Assembly (NCBI GenBank): GCA_002869585.1
Contig: PKUO01000063.1
Span: 1 to 32,465, forward strand
DNA length: 32,465 bases
Direction: 5' to 3'
DNA from: Sedimenticola sp.
GTDB lineage: Bacteria > Pseudomonadota > Gammaproteobacteria > Chromatiales > Chromatiaceae
Made by a program: the position numbers and the translations under genes
The notes under the pieces: generated by a model
What the model saw: only the letters and a program-made list of their open reading frames with translations
Told to the model about the DNA's origin: nothing
The model's database searches: none
Shown: positions 1-8,762 of the stretch, in pieces
How the letters are laid out: each line of letters starts with the position of its first letter
Numbering within the stretch: position 1 is the first letter of the stretch

Positions 1-144
1 AAATTTCTGACACGTTGGGGGTTTCATTGACAGGCTTTTGGTGGTTTTTGCAAATCGTTCCTTGGTTGGGTCGGCGAGGTTTTTTTTGCCAGAACATTTC
101 TATGCCGTCTGTGTCAAACTAGGCGTTTGTTGTGGAGTGGTGTG

Positions 145-990
145 GTGGAGTCCCGACTGTTGAATAAGCCCTCACTGGTGCTGTTTGTGCTGTTGACTGC
201 AGGTCTGGTGTTCTGTGCCTGGCATGCCTGGATGCAGGCTGCGGCCTATGAACGGACCACGCTGGAACTGATTGCGCAATTGCAGGCGGATACCCGCCTT
301 GAATCGGCCATGGACAAGTTGGTCGAGCTCATTTCCCTCGGCACCTACTCAGGCTATAGCGACCAGTTGGAGGCCCTCGCCGAAAAAAAGCGCCTGCAGG
401 AGGCCTATCGGCATTCAGCGGATCTGATGTCCATGGGTTTTTTCACGCTGGTGCCCTTCACCCTGTTGTTTGCCTTTCTGGTGCGGCGTGATCTGGGCGA
501 TATGGCCTATGCGGCGCTGCTGGCTGCGCTGATCTCCCTGGTGGTGGGATTGAGCGCCCCGATTCTGTCCCTGGTTGCGAGCAAGGATCTGCCGCTCCTG
601 GGTGAGACCGTGTTTCAGTTCCAGTCCAAAGGGGTGCTGAGTACCATCTGGACTCTGAAGGAGGTAGGCAATCTCTGGCTGGCCGGAATTCTGTTTCTGT
701 TCAGTGTGGTGATCCCGCTGCTGAAAAGCCTGCTGGTGGGGATGACCTTTTTTGCCCGGACGCACCATTTCTCACTGCGCGGGCTCAGCCTGGTGAAACA
801 CATCGGCAAGTGGTCGATGGCAGACGTCTTTGTGGTGGCTATCCTCGTGGCCTTTTTCAGCAGCAATGGCCAGGGTTTGACCGACGCCGAGGTTCAGGCC
901 GGACTCTACTTCTTTGCCGGTTATGTGCTGCTGTCGGTTCTCGCCACTCAACTGATCGATCGGCTGGTCATCCCTGAGACAAAATCCTGA
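145..990 (+). CDS. PqiA-domain (paraquat-inducible protein A family) inner-membrane protein
   Basis: A 281-residue multi-pass membrane protein. The C-terminal half carries the hallmark PqiA signature GKWSMADVFVVAILVAFF, preceded by a hydrophobic helix ending in IPLLKSLL. There is a first membrane segment near the N terminus (LVLFVLLTAGLVFCAWHAW), then a soluble stretch of roughly 70 residues, then four or more helices. PqiA-like proteins work with MCE-domain proteins (PqiB, YebT) in transport across the envelope, but no MCE partner is visible here. I chose GTG at 145 because GGAG (134-137) sits 7 nt upstream; TTG at 127 would also be open. The 144 bases before it show no clear gene. The family is well supported; the role is inferred. 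Confidence 0.8.
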   Translation: MESRLLNKPSLVLFVLLTAGLVFCAWHAWMQAAAYERTTLELIAQLQADTRLESAMDKLVELISLGTYSGYSDQLEALAEKKRLQEAYRHSADLMSMGFFTLVPFTLLFAFLVRRDLGDMAYAALLAALISLVVGLSAPILSLVASKDLPLLGETVFQFQSKGVLSTIWTLKEVGNLWLAGILFLFSVVIPLLKSLLVGMTFFARTHHFSLRGLSLVKHIGKWSMADVFVVAILVAFFSSNGQGLTDAEVQAGLYFFAGYVLLSVLATQLIDRLVIPETKS

Positions 991-1078
991 ATGTCCCGCT
1001 GCTGGTGTATGGCGGAAATTACTGCACTGACATATAGTTAGATTGTAAGGCGTGGCGCATGAGAAAGGAGATGTGTTC

Positions 1079-1348
1079 ATGAAACCGTCAGAAAAAACGT
1101 TAGCTGCCGCACTGGATCTGTCCCGGCATATGCGAGCCGAAGGGGAGGACCCGCACTCCCTCGCCAAATGCCTGATCTACCTGCACGAGCGCAATCGGGG
1201 GCTGGAGAAAATGCTCAAGCATCTGGAGTACTTTCTGCAGTTTGGCATGCCGGCCGAGGAACATGCCCGGCTGCTGAAACTGGTGGAGGAGATGCGCGCG
1301 CAGGATCAGTACGAAAAGGGCGGTGATGAGGTCGGGTTCGGCCTTTAA
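1079..1348 (+). CDS. Small conserved-looking soluble protein of unknown function
   Basis: An 89-residue protein I do not recognise. The start ATG at 1079 is well placed, with AAAGGAG (1064-1070) 8 nt upstream. The sequence is mostly predicted helix, rich in Glu, Arg and Leu (for example LAKCLIYLHERNRGLEKML), with no membrane segment or signal peptide. It has a single Cys and no visible metal motif. It lies between the PqiA-domain gene and fmdB on the same strand with short gaps, so it may share a transcript with them. The strong ribosome binding site and regular composition make it likely to be a real gene. A structural or adaptor role is possible but nothing in the sequence shows it. Confidence 0.7.
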   Translation: MKPSEKTLAAALDLSRHMRAEGEDPHSLAKCLIYLHERNRGLEKMLKHLEYFLQFGMPAEEHARLLKLVEEMRAQDQYEKGGDEVGFGL

Positions 1349-1437
1349 TTTCCGGGTGTCTGGCCCTATCTGTGCTAGAATCGCGACAATTTTTCGCTAT
1401 CCACCCGTTGCGGGTTAACAAGTGGAGATACACAGAA

Positions 1438-1707
1438 ATGCCGATCTATGAATACCGTTGTGACGCCTGCGGTCATGAACTGGAAAAAATGCAAAAAATG
1501 AGTGACGCCCCGCTCACCGAATGTCCCGCGTGTGGCAAGGAGCAGTTGCAGAAGTTGATCTCTGCTGCCGGTTTCCGCCTCAAGGGTGGTGGCTGGTACG
1601 AGACTGATTTCAAGAGCGGTCAGAAGAAGAACGTCCACGATTCGGGAAAAAGCGAATCCAAGAGTGCCCCTGCCTGTGGCGGCGGCGCCTGTTCGACCTG
1701 CAAATAG
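1438..1707 (+). CDS. FmdB-family zinc-ribbon protein
   Basis: An 89-residue protein opening with MPIYEYRCDACGHELEKMQK. It has two CxxC pairs, CDAC and CPAC, that form the zinc ribbon of the FmdB/CxxC_CXXC_SSSS regulatory family. The C terminus has a further Cys-rich tail, CGGGACSTCK. ATG at 1438 is preceded by GTGGAG about 10 nt upstream and is the family's normal start; the longer open frame from 1372 is not. The gene immediately precedes a DUF502 protein and aspS, a gene order conserved in many gammaproteobacteria, although its function there is unresolved. It ends with a true TAG stop, useful evidence that UAG terminates translation in this organism. Confidence 0.88.
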   Translation: MPIYEYRCDACGHELEKMQKMSDAPLTECPACGKEQLQKLISAAGFRLKGGGWYETDFKSGQKKNVHDSGKSESKSAPACGGGACSTCK

Positions 1708-1723
1708 GCCTCCCTCCTTAACC

Positions 1724-2365
1724 ATGTCTTTTTTACGCCGCTATCTGGTTGCAGGCCTGCTGGTCTGGGTGCCGCTTGGCGTAACGCTGCTGGTGGTCAG
1801 GCTGTTGGTCCGTTGGCTGGACAACAGCCTGCTGCTGATCCCCGAAGCCTATCGTCCAGAGACTCTGCTCGGTTTCACCGTCCCAGGCCTGGGGGTGATC
1901 CTCTCGGTGCTCATCGTGTTGACGACCGGGGTGCTGGCCGCCAACCTGTTCGGCCGCTCGCTGGTCGGGCTCTGGGAACGGATGCTGGCGCGGATTCCAC
2001 TGGTGCGTTCCATCTATTCCGGGGCCAAACAGCTGGCGGAGACCATGTTCAACGACAGCGGTCAGTCATTCCGCAAGGTGCTGTTGATCGAGTTTCCCCG
2101 CAAAGGGCTCTGGACCCTGGCCTTTCTGACCGGCTCCGACGTTGGTGAAGCCCAGGAGAAGACCGGCCAGCAGGTGCTCAATGTCTACGTGCCCACCACA
2201 CCGAACCCCACCGGGGGGTATTTCGTCATGGTGCCCAAATCCGAGGTGATTGAGTTGGAGATGAGCGTGGATGATGGGCTGAAGATGCTGATGTCAATGG
2301 GCGCAGTTGTGCCAAATGCCAGAAAAACAGCGACAAAACTTGCGCCAACAAGCGCCAAACCTTAA
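1724..2365 (+). CDS. DUF502-family membrane protein
   Basis: A 213-residue protein with two N-terminal hydrophobic segments (residues about 5-28 and 50-73), then a soluble domain containing the characteristic IPLVRSIYSGAKQ and PTTPNPTGGYFVMVPKSEV motifs of DUF502. ATG at 1724 follows the fmdB stop by 16 bases, with CTCC-rich sequence but no strong Shine-Dalgarno. The longer frame from 1586 overlaps fmdB and lacks homology-like sequence, so I reject it. The biochemical role of DUF502 is not established. Its steady position beside fmdB and aspS suggests co-transcription with the AspRS gene rather than shared chemistry. Confidence 0.88.
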   Translation: MSFLRRYLVAGLLVWVPLGVTLLVVRLLVRWLDNSLLLIPEAYRPETLLGFTVPGLGVILSVLIVLTTGVLAANLFGRSLVGLWERMLARIPLVRSIYSGAKQLAETMFNDSGQSFRKVLLIEFPRKGLWTLAFLTGSDVGEAQEKTGQQVLNVYVPTTPNPTGGYFVMVPKSEVIELEMSVDDGLKMLMSMGAVVPNARKTATKLAPTSAKP

Positions 2366-2431
2366 CATTTCCGCTTTTTCACCGACCGTTTTTTTCGGGT
2401 CGTGTCTCTAGTTTGTAACAGGACCAATTTC

Positions 2432-4222
2432 ATGCGCAGCCATTATTGCGGACAAATCAATGCCTCTCATATCGATCAAGAGGTCGAACTTTGCGGCTGG
2501 GTCCATCGCCGGCGTGACCACGGTGGTGTGATCTTTATCGATCTGCGCGACCGCGAAGGTCTGGTGCAGGTGGTGTATGATCCTGATCTGCCTGATGTTT
2601 TTTCCAAGGCAGAGCAGGTGCGCAACGAGTTCGTGGTGCGTATCAGGGGCAAGGTCCGGGCGCGTCCGCAGGGCACGGTGAATACCGATCTGGCCACGGG
2701 CGAGATCGAGATTCTCGGACTGCACCTGGAGGTCCTGAACCGTTCTGAGACACCGCCTTTCCAGCTCGATGAACACGAAAATGTCTCGGAAGAGGTGCGC
2801 CTGCGCTATCGCTACATCGATCTGCGCCGCCCCGAGATGCTGGCGCGTATCAAGCTGCGCGCCGCGGTCACCCGCAGCCTGCGCAACTATCTGGATAACC
2901 ACGGTTATCTGGATATCGAGACGCCGATGCTGACCAAGGCCACCCCTGAAGGCGCCCGCGATTACCTGGTGCCGAGTCGCACCCATCCCGGCAAGTTCTT
3001 TGCGCTGCCCCAGTCGCCCCAGCTGTTCAAACAGCTGCTGATGATGTCCGGCATGGATCGCTACTACCAGATCGTGCGCTGCTTCCGTGATGAGGATCTG
3101 CGTGCCGATCGCCAGCCGGAGTTTACCCAGCTCGATCTCGAGATGTCCTTCATGGACGAGAACGAGGTGATGGCCATCATGGAGGATATGATCCGCGCCA
3201 TGTTCCGCGAGGTCCAGGGTGTCGATCTCCCCGAATTTCCACGCATGACCTACGCCGAGGCAGTGCGCCGCTTTGGTTCTGATCGGCCGGATCTGCGCTG
3301 TCCGCTGGAGCTGATCGATGTCGCCGACCTGATGGCCAATGTGGAGTTCAAGGTGTTTTCCGGCCCGGCCAAAGATCCGAAAGGGCGCGTGGTCGCCATG
3401 CGCCTGCCCAAGGGCAGCGAGTTGAGCCGCAAGGAGATCGACGAGTACACCAAGTTCGTCAGCATCTATGGCGCCAAGGGCCTGGCCTACATCAAGGTCA
3501 ATGACTGGTCTCAGGGCCGGGAAGGCCTGCAGTCGCCGATTCTCAAATTCCTGCCGGATGAGGCGGTGGACGGCATCATGCAGCGTACCGCGGCCGAGAA
3601 TGGCGACCTGATCTTCTTCGGCGCGGATCGGGCCACCGTGGTGAACGAGGCGCTGGGCGCCCTGCGCGTCAAGCTCGGCGAGGATCTCAACCTGATGCAG
3701 GGCGAGTGGAAGCCGCTCTGGGTGGTCGATTTCCCGATGTTCGAGTGGGACGAAGGGGCCAATCGCTGGAATGCGCTACACCATCCGTTTACCGCTCCCA
3801 AGGCCGATCAGATCGGTCTGCTCGATTCCGATCCAGGCGCCTGCCTGTCACGCGCCTACGATATGGTAATCAACGGATCGGAAGTCGGTGGCGGTTCGAT
3901 CCGTATCCACACCCAGGATGTACAGCAGCAGGTATTCAAGCTGTTGGGCATAGGTCCGGAGGAGGCGGAGGAGAAGTTCGGCTTCCTGCTGGCCGCTCTC
4001 AAGTTCGGTTGCCCGCCCCACGGGGGGCTGGCGTTTGGTCTGGATCGTCTGGTGATGCTGATGGCCGGTGCCAGTTCGATTCGCGATGTGATGGCCTTCC
4101 CCAAGACCCAGACCGCCGCATGTATGCTCACCTCCGCCCCTTCCGAGGTTGGTCAGGCGCAGCTGCGCGAACTCTCGATTCGCCTGCGTCTGCCTCAATC
4201 GGAAGAGAAGAAAGAGGCTTGA
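2432..4222 (+). CDS. aspS: Aspartyl-tRNA synthetase
   Basis: Charges tRNA-Asp with aspartate in the cytoplasm; 596 residues, close to the roughly 590 of bacterial AspRS. The N-terminal OB-fold anticodon-binding domain includes [20 protein letters not shown]. The class II catalytic core has motif 2 ([18 protein letters not shown]) and motif 3 ([16 protein letters not shown]), and the bacterial GAD insertion lies between them. ATG at 2432 follows AGGA (2420-2423) and gives the family N terminus MRSHYCGQI; the open frame upstream from 2402 is not needed. It is probably the last gene of the fmdB-DUF502-aspS unit, because a strong terminator follows at 4241. Whether the enzyme is discriminating or also makes Asp-tRNA-Asn cannot be decided here. 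Confidence 0.97.
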   Translation: MRSHYCGQINASHIDQEVELCGWVHRRRDHGGVIFIDLRDREGLVQVVYDPDLPDVFSKAEQVRNEFVVRIRGKVRARPQGTVNTDLATGEIEILGLHLEVLNRSETPPFQLDEHENVSEEVRLRYRYIDLRRPEMLARIKLRAAVTRSLRNYLDNHGYLDIETPMLTKATPEGARDYLVPSRTHPGKFFALPQSPQLFKQLLMMSGMDRYYQIVRCFRDEDLRADRQPEFTQLDLEMSFMDENEVMAIMEDMIRAMFREVQGVDLPEFPRMTYAEAVRRFGSDRPDLRCPLELIDVADLMANVEFKVFSGPAKDPKGRVVAMRLPKGSELSRKEIDEYTKFVSIYGAKGLAYIKVNDWSQGREGLQSPILKFLPDEAVDGIMQRTAAENGDLIFFGADRATVVNEALGALRVKLGEDLNLMQGEWKPLWVVDFPMFEWDEGANRWNALHHPFTAPKADQIGLLDSDPGACLSRAYDMVINGSEVGGGSIRIHTQDVQQQVFKLLGIGPEEAEEKFGFLLAALKFGCPPHGGLAFGLDRLVMLMAGASSIRDVMAFPKTQTAACMLTSAPSEVGQAQLRELSIRLRLPQSEEKKEA

Positions 4223-4240
4223 GAAAGGTCTACCCGGGAA

Positions 4241-4269
4241 ACCGAGTCGCCTTATGCGGCTCGGTTTTT
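4241..4269 (+). terminator. Intrinsic terminator after aspS
   Basis: A 10-bp stem (ACCGAGTCGC at 4241-4250 with GCGGCTCGGT at 4256-4265, one G-U pair) with a 5-nt loop, then a U-run through 4269. It sits 18 bases after the aspS stop and 20 bases before nudB, so nudB must rely on readthrough or a promoter inside this short gap. Confidence 0.85.
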
Positions 4270-4289
4270 CCGCTCTCGATCTCCCGATC

Positions 4290-4751
4290 ATGAGTTCCCC
4301 CTTCAAGCGTCCAGAATCGATTCTGGTGGTAATTTATACCGCTGGCGGTGAGGCGCTGATGCTGCGCCGGACGCGCCCGGCTGGTTTCTGGCAGTCGGTG
4401 ACCGGTAGCCTGGGGTGGGGTGAATCGCCACGGCATGCCGCTGAGCGGGAACTGTTCGAGGAGACCGGTCTACAGGCCCAGGGGCGATTGAACGATTGCC
4501 GCCGAACCGTTACGTTTCCGATCCTGCCTGAATGGCGCGCACGCTACGCACCGGGAGTGCGCTTCAACCGCGAGCACTGGTTTCTCTATCGATTGCCCGG
4601 CCGGAGGCTGATCCGGCTCAATCCGGAAGAACACAGTGAATACCGCTGGTTGACGCTTACCCGGGCAGCGGGGCTGGCCAGCTCCTGGACCAACCGGAAT
4701 GAGCTGCTATCACTGGTACAGTCCGTCGCATCCGTTGGGCATATACCCTAG
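4290..4751 (+). CDS. nudB: Dihydroneopterin triphosphate pyrophosphatase (Nudix hydrolase)
   Basis: Removes pyrophosphate from dihydroneopterin triphosphate in folate synthesis. The 153-residue protein contains a complete Nudix box: GSLGWGESPRHAAERELFEE followed by TGL, matching G-x5-E-x7-RE-x2-EE-x-G. The N terminus MSSPFKRPESILVVIYT and the downstream WFLYRLP region match the NudB type found next to aspS in gammaproteobacteria. ATG at 4290 is chosen because the frame upstream to 4149 lies inside the end of aspS and across the terminator. Its TAG stop overlaps the convergent PhoH gene's stop in a shared CTAG. Confidence 0.9.
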   Translation: MSSPFKRPESILVVIYTAGGEALMLRRTRPAGFWQSVTGSLGWGESPRHAAERELFEETGLQAQGRLNDCRRTVTFPILPEWRARYAPGVRFNREHWFLYRLPGRRLIRLNPEEHSEYRWLTLTRAAGLASSWTNRNELLSLVQSVASVGHIP

Positions 4752-6157
4752 AGATTTTCCGAGGCGAAATCCGCCAGCCGCGAACGCTCCCCGCGCAGCA
4801 GGGTGATGTGGCCGCTGTGATCCCAGTTCTTGAACCTGTCCACTGAAAAGGTCAACCCGGAGGTGGTTTCGGTGAGGTATGGGGTGTCTATCTGCGCGAC
4901 GTTGCCCAGGCAGATGATCTTGGTGCCCGGGCCGGCGCGGGTGATCAGGGTCTTCATCTGCTTGGCGGTGAGGTTCTGCGCCTCGTCCAGGATGATGTAT
5001 TTGTTTAGAAAGGTACGGCCGCGCATGAAGTTGAGGGAGTGAATGCGGATGCGTGACTTCAACAGGTCATCGGTCGCAGCGCGCGCCCATTCTCCCCCCT
5101 CGGTCTGGGTCAGGACTTCGAGGTTGTCCATCAGCGCCCCCATCCAGGGGGTCATTTTCTCCTCCTCGGTACCGGGGAGGAAACCGATGTCTTCGCCGAC
5201 CGGGACGGTGACACGGGTCATGACAATTTCACGGTAGATGTTCTGATCCAGCGTCTGCGCCAGTCCGGCGGCCAGTGCCAGCAGGGTTTTGCCGGTTCCG
5301 GCGGTTCCCAGCAGCGAGACGAAATCGATCTCCGGGTTCATCAGCATGTTCAGTGCGAAGTTCTGCTCGCGGTTGCGCGCGGTGATGCCCCAGACGCCAT
5401 GCTTGGGGTTGCGATAATCATTGACCAGCTCGATGATCGCATCCTCGCCATCGCGCCGGCGGACTATTGCCTCGAAGCCGCTATCACCCTCCATGAACAG
5501 GCATTGGTTGGGATACCAGTGATCGGTATCCGGCCCGCTGATGCGATAGAAGGTACGCCCCTCCTCCTGCCAAGACTCCATATCCTTGGCATGGCTTTCC
5601 CAGAAGTCACTGGCCAGTTCCTCCTCGCCACTGTAGAGCAGACTGACGTCATCCAGGACCTGGTCGTTGTTGTAATCCTCGGCGCGGATGCCGATCACCG
5701 CTGCCTTGATGCGCAGGTTGATGTCCTTGGAGATGACAGTGACATCGGCTTCCGGACGCTCTTCCTGCAGGGCCAGCGCCGTACCGAGAATGTTGTTGTC
5801 CGGTGTGTTGCCCGGTAACGACTCGGGCAGCAGATTGGGAAGATGGCGTGTCTGGAAGAAGAGGCGTCCATGCGGGACGGGTTCGCCGTTCTTACCGTTG
5901 CTCGGTGCGGGTAACGGCAAACCGGCATCGATCTGCTCCTTGCTGACATTGCACATCAGCTCATCCAGAAAGCGGGAGGCCTGGCGAACGTTTCTGGCCA
6001 CCTCGGACATGCCTTTCTTGCCCCGGTCCAGCTCTTCCAGCACGATCATCGGTAGGAAGATGTCGTGCTCCTTGAATCTGAAAATGGCCGTCGGGTCATG
6101 CATGAGAACATTGGTGTCGAGGACGAAGAGGCGGGAGCGTTCGGCACGGTCAGTCAT
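4748..6157 (-). CDS. PIN-domain PhoH-family ATPase (YlaK/PhoH2 type)
   Basis: A 469-residue fusion of an N-terminal PIN nuclease domain (FVLDTNVLMHDPTAIF, with the acidic residue Asp14) and a C-terminal PhoH ATPase. The ATPase has Walker A GTAGTGKT at 284-291 and a Walker B-like IILDEAQN around 388-395. PIN-PhoH proteins have been described as RNA helicase/ribonucleases, with a proposed role in RNA turnover. A GAGGAAA lies upstream of the ATG at 6157. The gene faces nudB tail to tail, and the two stops share CTAG (4748-4751). Its neighbours do not narrow its function further. It should not be confused with the shorter PhoH beside ybeY in other genomes. Confidence 0.92.
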   Translation of the reverse strand: MTDRAERSRLFVLDTNVLMHDPTAIFRFKEHDIFLPMIVLEELDRGKKGMSEVARNVRQASRFLDELMCNVSKEQIDAGLPLPAPSNGKNGEPVPHGRLFFQTRHLPNLLPESLPGNTPDNNILGTALALQEERPEADVTVISKDINLRIKAAVIGIRAEDYNNDQVLDDVSLLYSGEEELASDFWESHAKDMESWQEEGRTFYRISGPDTDHWYPNQCLFMEGDSGFEAIVRRRDGEDAIIELVNDYRNPKHGVWGITARNREQNFALNMLMNPEIDFVSLLGTAGTGKTLLALAAGLAQTLDQNIYREIVMTRVTVPVGEDIGFLPGTEEEKMTPWMGALMDNLEVLTQTEGGEWARAATDDLLKSRIRIHSLNFMRGRTFLNKYIILDEAQNLTAKQMKTLITRAGPGTKIICLGNVAQIDTPYLTETTSGLTFSVDRFKNWDHSGHITLLRGERSRLADFASENL

Positions 6158-6252
6158 GTAAGGCGTTTCCTCGGCTAATTATTCTCACGTGATTCAGACA
6201 TACCCCGGCAATCCGCATTGCAGCAGTGCGGAGGCGAGTGGGGCAGGATTCT

Positions 6253-6735
6253 CTATTTTTCTGATTGGTTGAGACTCTTCAGTGCTTCGAGCACCTCGTC
6301 GACATGGCCCTTCACCTTGACCTTGCGCCACTCCTGGCGCAGGACACCCTTGCTGTCGATCAGAAAGGTGCTGCGTTCGACACCTAGCACCTGTTTACCG
6401 TACATGTTTTTCAGCTTGATGACATCGAAGGTCTTGCACAGGGTTTCATCCGGATCGGAGATCAAATCGAAGGGAAATCCCTGTTTGCCCTTGAAGTTCT
6501 CCTGGGCCTTCAGGCTGTCGCGTGAAGCGCCGAGGATTATCGCCGACTGGCGGCGGAACTTGGCGATTGCAGCCGTAAAGTCCAGCCCCTCCTGGGTACA
6601 TCCCGGGGTACTGGCCTTGGGGTAAAAGTAGAGGACGATCGGTTTGCCGAGAAAATCCTTGAAGCGGACGACCTTGTCGCCGGTAACCGTCAGTTGAAGA
6701 TCAGGGACTTTTTTACCAATAACAGCCTGAGACAT
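6253..6735 (-). CDS. bcp: Thiol peroxidase of the Bcp/PrxQ family
   Basis: Reduces hydrogen peroxide and organic hydroperoxides in the cytoplasm; 160 residues. The peroxidatic Cys46 sits in YFYPKASTPGCTQEGLDF. Many Bcp proteins, including that of E. coli, have a resolving Cys five residues later; here that position (51) is Leu, so this should be a 1-Cys-type member or use another partner thiol. The only other cysteine is in DETLCKTF, around residue 99. GGAGGAG lies 4 nt before the start. It directly follows gcvR with 14 bases between, the usual gammaproteobacterial gcvR-bcp pair, so co-transcription is likely. Confidence 0.93.
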   Translation of the reverse strand: MSQAVIGKKVPDLQLTVTGDKVVRFKDFLGKPIVLYFYPKASTPGCTQEGLDFTAAIAKFRRQSAIILGASRDSLKAQENFKGKQGFPFDLISDPDETLCKTFDVIKLKNMYGKQVLGVERSTFLIDSKGVLRQEWRKVKVKGHVDEVLEALKSLNQSEK

Positions 6736-6749
6736 GCCGCTCCTCCGAA

Positions 6750-7292
6750 TCAGCCCTTAAGGGGTTCAAGCACCGCATCCAGATTCATTGAATCACAGAA
6801 TTCCATAAACTCTTCACGCAGCGTGGCGATGTGGGCGTTTGCCGGAATACCCACAGTCATCTGGACCGAGAACATCTGGGTTCCGGTGTGAGCTGCTGCA
6901 TAACTGGTGGTGACCATATCCTCAATATTGATTTCCCGCCGTGAAAAGAAGTTGGCGAGATGATGGACTATACCCGGATGATCCAGCGCCACTACCTCGA
7001 CACCATAAGGTAGCAAAGTGCCGGCGGACTTTCTGCGCTGTTCGGTACGCTTGGCGATGATGGTCATATCCAGCTGCTTTTCCAGCCGTTCAACGCCGTC
7101 TTCCAGCCGGGTCAGGGTATTCCAGTTGCCTTCGACCAGTAGCAGAACAGCGAATTCGCCTCCGAGAACGGTCATGCGGCTATCGGCGATGTTGCAGCCT
7201 TCATCAAGAATCGCCTTGGATAACTGATCGACGATTCCGGGACGGTCTTTACCCAAAGCGGAAATGACCAAGTGATTGGTTTTTGCACTCAT
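6750..7292 (-). CDS. gcvR: Glycine cleavage system transcriptional repressor-like ACT protein
   Basis: A 180-residue protein made of two ACT domains. The first begins HLVISALGKDRPGIVDQLSK and the second YGVEVVALDHPGIVHHLANF. This is the GcvR layout: in E. coli GcvR binds glycine and holds GcvA in its repressing state without binding DNA itself. The protein has no DNA-binding domain, as expected. It is upstream of bcp on the same strand. In many relatives gcvR is divergent from dapA with nothing between; here a diguanylate cyclase gene intervenes. Whether a GcvA partner exists cannot be seen from this window. Confidence 0.9.
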   Translation of the reverse strand: MSAKTNHLVISALGKDRPGIVDQLSKAILDEGCNIADSRMTVLGGEFAVLLLVEGNWNTLTRLEDGVERLEKQLDMTIIAKRTEQRRKSAGTLLPYGVEVVALDHPGIVHHLANFFSRREINIEDMVTTSYAAAHTGTQMFSVQMTVGIPANAHIATLREEFMEFCDSMNLDAVLEPLKG

Positions 7293-7405
7293 GATATTTG
7301 CTAAGCACTCCTGGACGGCATTTTATTGCTGCCCAGTGTAGCCTCGAAGTAACCCGTTGTCTCCCCCCTGCCGCTGGAGTCGTTTAACGCGGTGTGAATT
7401 GCGGG

Positions 7406-8512
7406 TCAGGTGCTGATGTCGGTATTTATCTTGGTCTGATTGCGGCCATTGTGTTTGGCCTCGTAGAGGGCTACATCGGCCCGCTCCATCAGGCTTTCGG
7501 CGGTTTCTCTGGGCTGCAGTTCTGCCGCCCCCAGGGAGACGGTTATCCGGTGCTGAGGCAGCAGATTGGCATCAAAGATCAGTTTGCGTATCTGCTCGGC
7601 AAAGCGGCTGGCAACGGTCAGGTTGGCCGACATCAGAACCACCGCGAATTCATCACCGCCCAAGCGGTACAGGCCATCGGTGATGCGTATTCTGGCCCGA
7701 ATGATCTCGGCGATGCGCATCAACACCTCATCGCCGACACCGTGTCCAAAGGTATCGTTGACGATTTTAAAGTGGTCCAGATCAACCACTACGACAGAGA
7801 CATTCTCTTTTTGACGTTCCTTGATGGCGATCACTTCCTGCAGGCGTTCCTGCAGGGAGCGGCGATTGCCGGCGCCGGTGAGCGGATCACGGCTGGCCAG
7901 TGCGGTGAGTTGCTCGCGATGCTGGATGGTGCGCAGGGCGAAGATGAAGGAGAAGAGGTTGCTGGTGGCCAGGGTGATGATCAGTCCGATAGAACTGATG
8001 GGGGCCATTGCCTGGCTGATAACCGGGATCAGCGCCAGCATCGCAAGGATATTGAGCGCCGCCGCCTCTTTGGGCCGCACGATAAAATAGGCCGCCGCCA
8101 TCGATGGATAGGCCCAATAGATCGATTGCATGCCATCTATGTGCACTACCAGGACCATCAGGCTTAAGTAGAACACGGTCAGGACGATGCTGGCGTTGCG
8201 TACCCGGCGTGTGGTCCAGACATAGGTGGCCAGTATGGCAACGCCCACCACTAGTGATGCATCAATGCCGGCGAGCAGCCAGTCCCCGCGCAGCAGGCGC
8301 AGGATGATGAAGGGCGCAACCGCCAGGGCGCCAACCACGCAGAGCGCCAGGAGAACGGACTCCTCGGTAGTGCGGCCATTCAAATGGCGACGACGGGGGC
8401 GTTCCATCCATACCGGTTGCGCTGCCAGCATAGAGACGAGCAGTGATATGTGGCGTGGCATTAGTATAGATTCCCGATCGGCAAGCGTAACCCTGTGGTT
8501 CATCCTAAACAT
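7406..8512 (-). CDS. Membrane-anchored diguanylate cyclase (GGDEF)
   Basis: Makes cyclic di-GMP from two GTP. Residues about 52-195 hold five to six hydrophobic helices of a MASE-like sensory region, followed by a linker and a GGDEF domain beginning ASRDPLTGAGNRRSL. The active-site loop GGDEF is intact at 285-289, and the metal-binding Asp lies in VVVDLDHFKIVND. A canonical product-inhibition I-site (RITD, 276-279) sits exactly five residues before GGDEF, so feedback inhibition is expected. No EAL or HD-GYP domain is fused. The start is uncertain: the Met at 8512 gives the full frame, but the Met codons at residues 18 and 36 are alternatives and none has a strong ribosome binding site. The sensed signal is unknown. 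Confidence 0.9.
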   Translation of the reverse strand: MFRMNHRVTLADRESILMPRHISLLVSMLAAQPVWMERPRRRHLNGRTTEESVLLALCVVGALAVAPFIILRLLRGDWLLAGIDASLVVGVAILATYVWTTRRVRNASIVLTVFYLSLMVLVVHIDGMQSIYWAYPSMAAAYFIVRPKEAAALNILAMLALIPVISQAMAPISSIGLIITLATSNLFSFIFALRTIQHREQLTALASRDPLTGAGNRRSLQERLQEVIAIKERQKENVSVVVVDLDHFKIVNDTFGHGVGDEVLMRIAEIIRARIRITDGLYRLGGDEFAVVLMSANLTVASRFAEQIRKLIFDANLLPQHRITVSLGAAELQPRETAESLMERADVALYEAKHNGRNQTKINTDIST

Positions 8513-8762
8513 TGCCAGGGGAAATCACAATATCTTTAACAATTCATGAACTTATAGGAATAAAAGCATTATTTTTTTTGGGTTTTAGTGGCGTCTCTGG
8601 CCGGCCAACAGGAACAGATCAGGGATTCCCAATACCACTATTTCTTCTGAATGGAGGAGGCTGGCTGTTGGATTTATCGCCAGCAACTGCATTCTCGGCT
8701 TGTAATGCCCTTTGCTGGCGCTTTAGAATTCGATGTTCGGCTTTAATATTTGGAGTTAGTGC

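Noticed and set aside
1-60. TTGACA at 27-32 as a strong promoter for the PqiA-domain gene
   Set aside because: The matching -10 position (GCAAAT) is poor, so I did not list it.
7394-8167. 257-residue plus-strand open frame
   Set aside because: It is antisense to the GGDEF gene, which has intact catalytic motifs; the plus frame shows no recognisable domain.
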